A DNA stretch of 5,895 nucleotides, from assembly GCA_002500485.1 (NCBI GenBank), contig DLRJ01000072.1:88742-94636 (forward strand), read 5' to 3'. Origin of the DNA: Dehalococcoidia bacterium UBA7891. GTDB lineage: Bacteria; Chloroflexota; Dehalococcoidia; Lucifugimonadales; UBA826. The notes beneath the pieces were generated by a model, which was given only the letters and a program-made list of their open reading frames with translations, was not told where the DNA came from and searched no databases. The position numbers and the translations under genes were made by a program. Of the stretch, positions 5,446-5,895 are shown one piece after another (the stretch's first letter is position 1; every line of letters begins with the position of its first letter).

Positions 5446-5895
5446 ATGGCAAACGAATCAGCAGAATTACTTAAGTTAATGAAAGACAATGGGTGCGACA
5501 TATTGGACCTAAAGTTCACTGATTTACCTGGGTCGTGGCAACATTTCTCTGTTCCAATAAGTGAAATAGATGACTCATTAGTGAAGAATGGTGTTGGGTT
5601 TGACGGATCAAGTATCAGAGGATTTCAATCAATTGACGAATCCGACATGCTGATCGTCCCAGATGCCCCTACAGCAAAGGTAGACCCGTTCTTTAAGGGC
5701 ACGGTGACTTGCATTGCAGACATCAAAGACCCTGTTTCAGGTGAAAATTACACTAGAGACCCTAGAAACGTAGCCAAGAAAGCCGAAGCATATCTAAAAA
5801 GCACGGGTATTGGCGATGATTCTTTCTGGGGACCAGAAGTAGAATTTTTTATATTTGACTCAGTAAGATTTGGATATGGATCAAATCATGGATTC
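5446..5895 (+). CDS. glnA: Glutamine synthetase type I, N-terminal part (3' end outside window)
   Basis: This enzyme makes glutamine from glutamate, ammonia and ATP in the cytoplasm and is the main ammonium-assimilating step. The 150 visible codons are uninterrupted and run off the window. ATG 5446 follows a GGAG site (5432-5435) by 10 nt. Landmarks are the beta-grasp N-terminus (ILDLKFTDLPGSWQHFSVP), the loop FDGSSIRGF (residues 52-60), which contains the Asp that helps bind ammonium in the E. coli enzyme, and GPEVEFFIFD (130-138) with metal-ligand glutamates. The overall spacing matches bacterial GSI rather than GSII or GSIII. The adenylylation Tyr and the C-terminal half, which would show alpha or beta subtype, are outside. 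It is transcribed divergently from the DsbA-like gene across a repeat-rich region. Confidence 0.95.
   Translation, partial: MANESAELLKLMKDNGCDILDLKFTDLPGSWQHFSVPISEIDDSLVKNGVGFDGSSIRGFQSIDESDMLIVPDAPTAKVDPFFKGTVTCIADIKDPVSGENYTRDPRNVAKKAEAYLKSTGIGDDSFWGPEVEFFIFDSVRFGYGSNHGF

Overview
The window holds six protein genes, two cut by its edges, and no RNA genes, insertion sequences or CRISPR array that I can see. Base composition is roughly 40-45% G+C by eye. The genes use the standard code: TAA, TAG and TGA all end genes here, and TGA ends the complete rnc gene. The host looks like a free-living bacterium with good Shine-Dalgarno sites. The style of the proteins (single-Cys-type DsbA-like oxidoreductase, acetolactate-synthase-like ThDP enzyme, type I glutamine synthetase) would fit an uncultured marine lineage such as Chloroflexota/SAR202, but this is a low-confidence inference.

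Layout: positions 1-561 (+) are the C-terminal part of serine hydroxymethyltransferase (glyA). It converges on a minus-strand block that reads, in transcription order, from 5196 down to 598: a DsbA/FrnE-like thioredoxin-fold oxidoreductase (5196-4567), RNase III rnc (4544-3870), a ThDP-dependent acetolactate-synthase/2-hydroxyacyl-CoA-lyase-type enzyme (3780-2137) and a 455-residue protein of unknown function (1965-598). A divergent intergenic region of about 250 bp (5197-5445) carries several repeats and separates the block from the start of glutamine synthetase glnA (5446 to the window end, +).

The most striking point is the DsbA-like gene. Read from its own Shine-Dalgarno and ATG at 5196, the frame meets one in-frame TGA at codon 14 (5157-5155). 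This falls exactly where the catalytic Cys of the DsbA fold sits (YDFA-[TGA]-PYVYNA). The frame then stays open to a TAG 195 codons later. Twenty-one nucleotides after the TGA, an RNA hairpin with a 5-bp GC-rich stem and a GUGU loop matches the layout of a bacterial SECIS element. I read the gene as a probable selenoprotein. A conventional gene caller would start it at the internal GTG 5133, remove the active site, and leave an apparently catalytically dead 188-residue protein.

Functionally the window is a mixture: one-carbon/amino-acid metabolism (glyA, glnA), RNA processing (rnc), redox (DsbA-like selenoprotein), a ThDP carboligase/lyase of unknown substrate, and one unrecognised protein. 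DsbA-like and rnc are 22 bp apart and probably co-transcribed. The two downstream minus-strand genes have larger gaps and their own strong ribosome sites and may be separate units.
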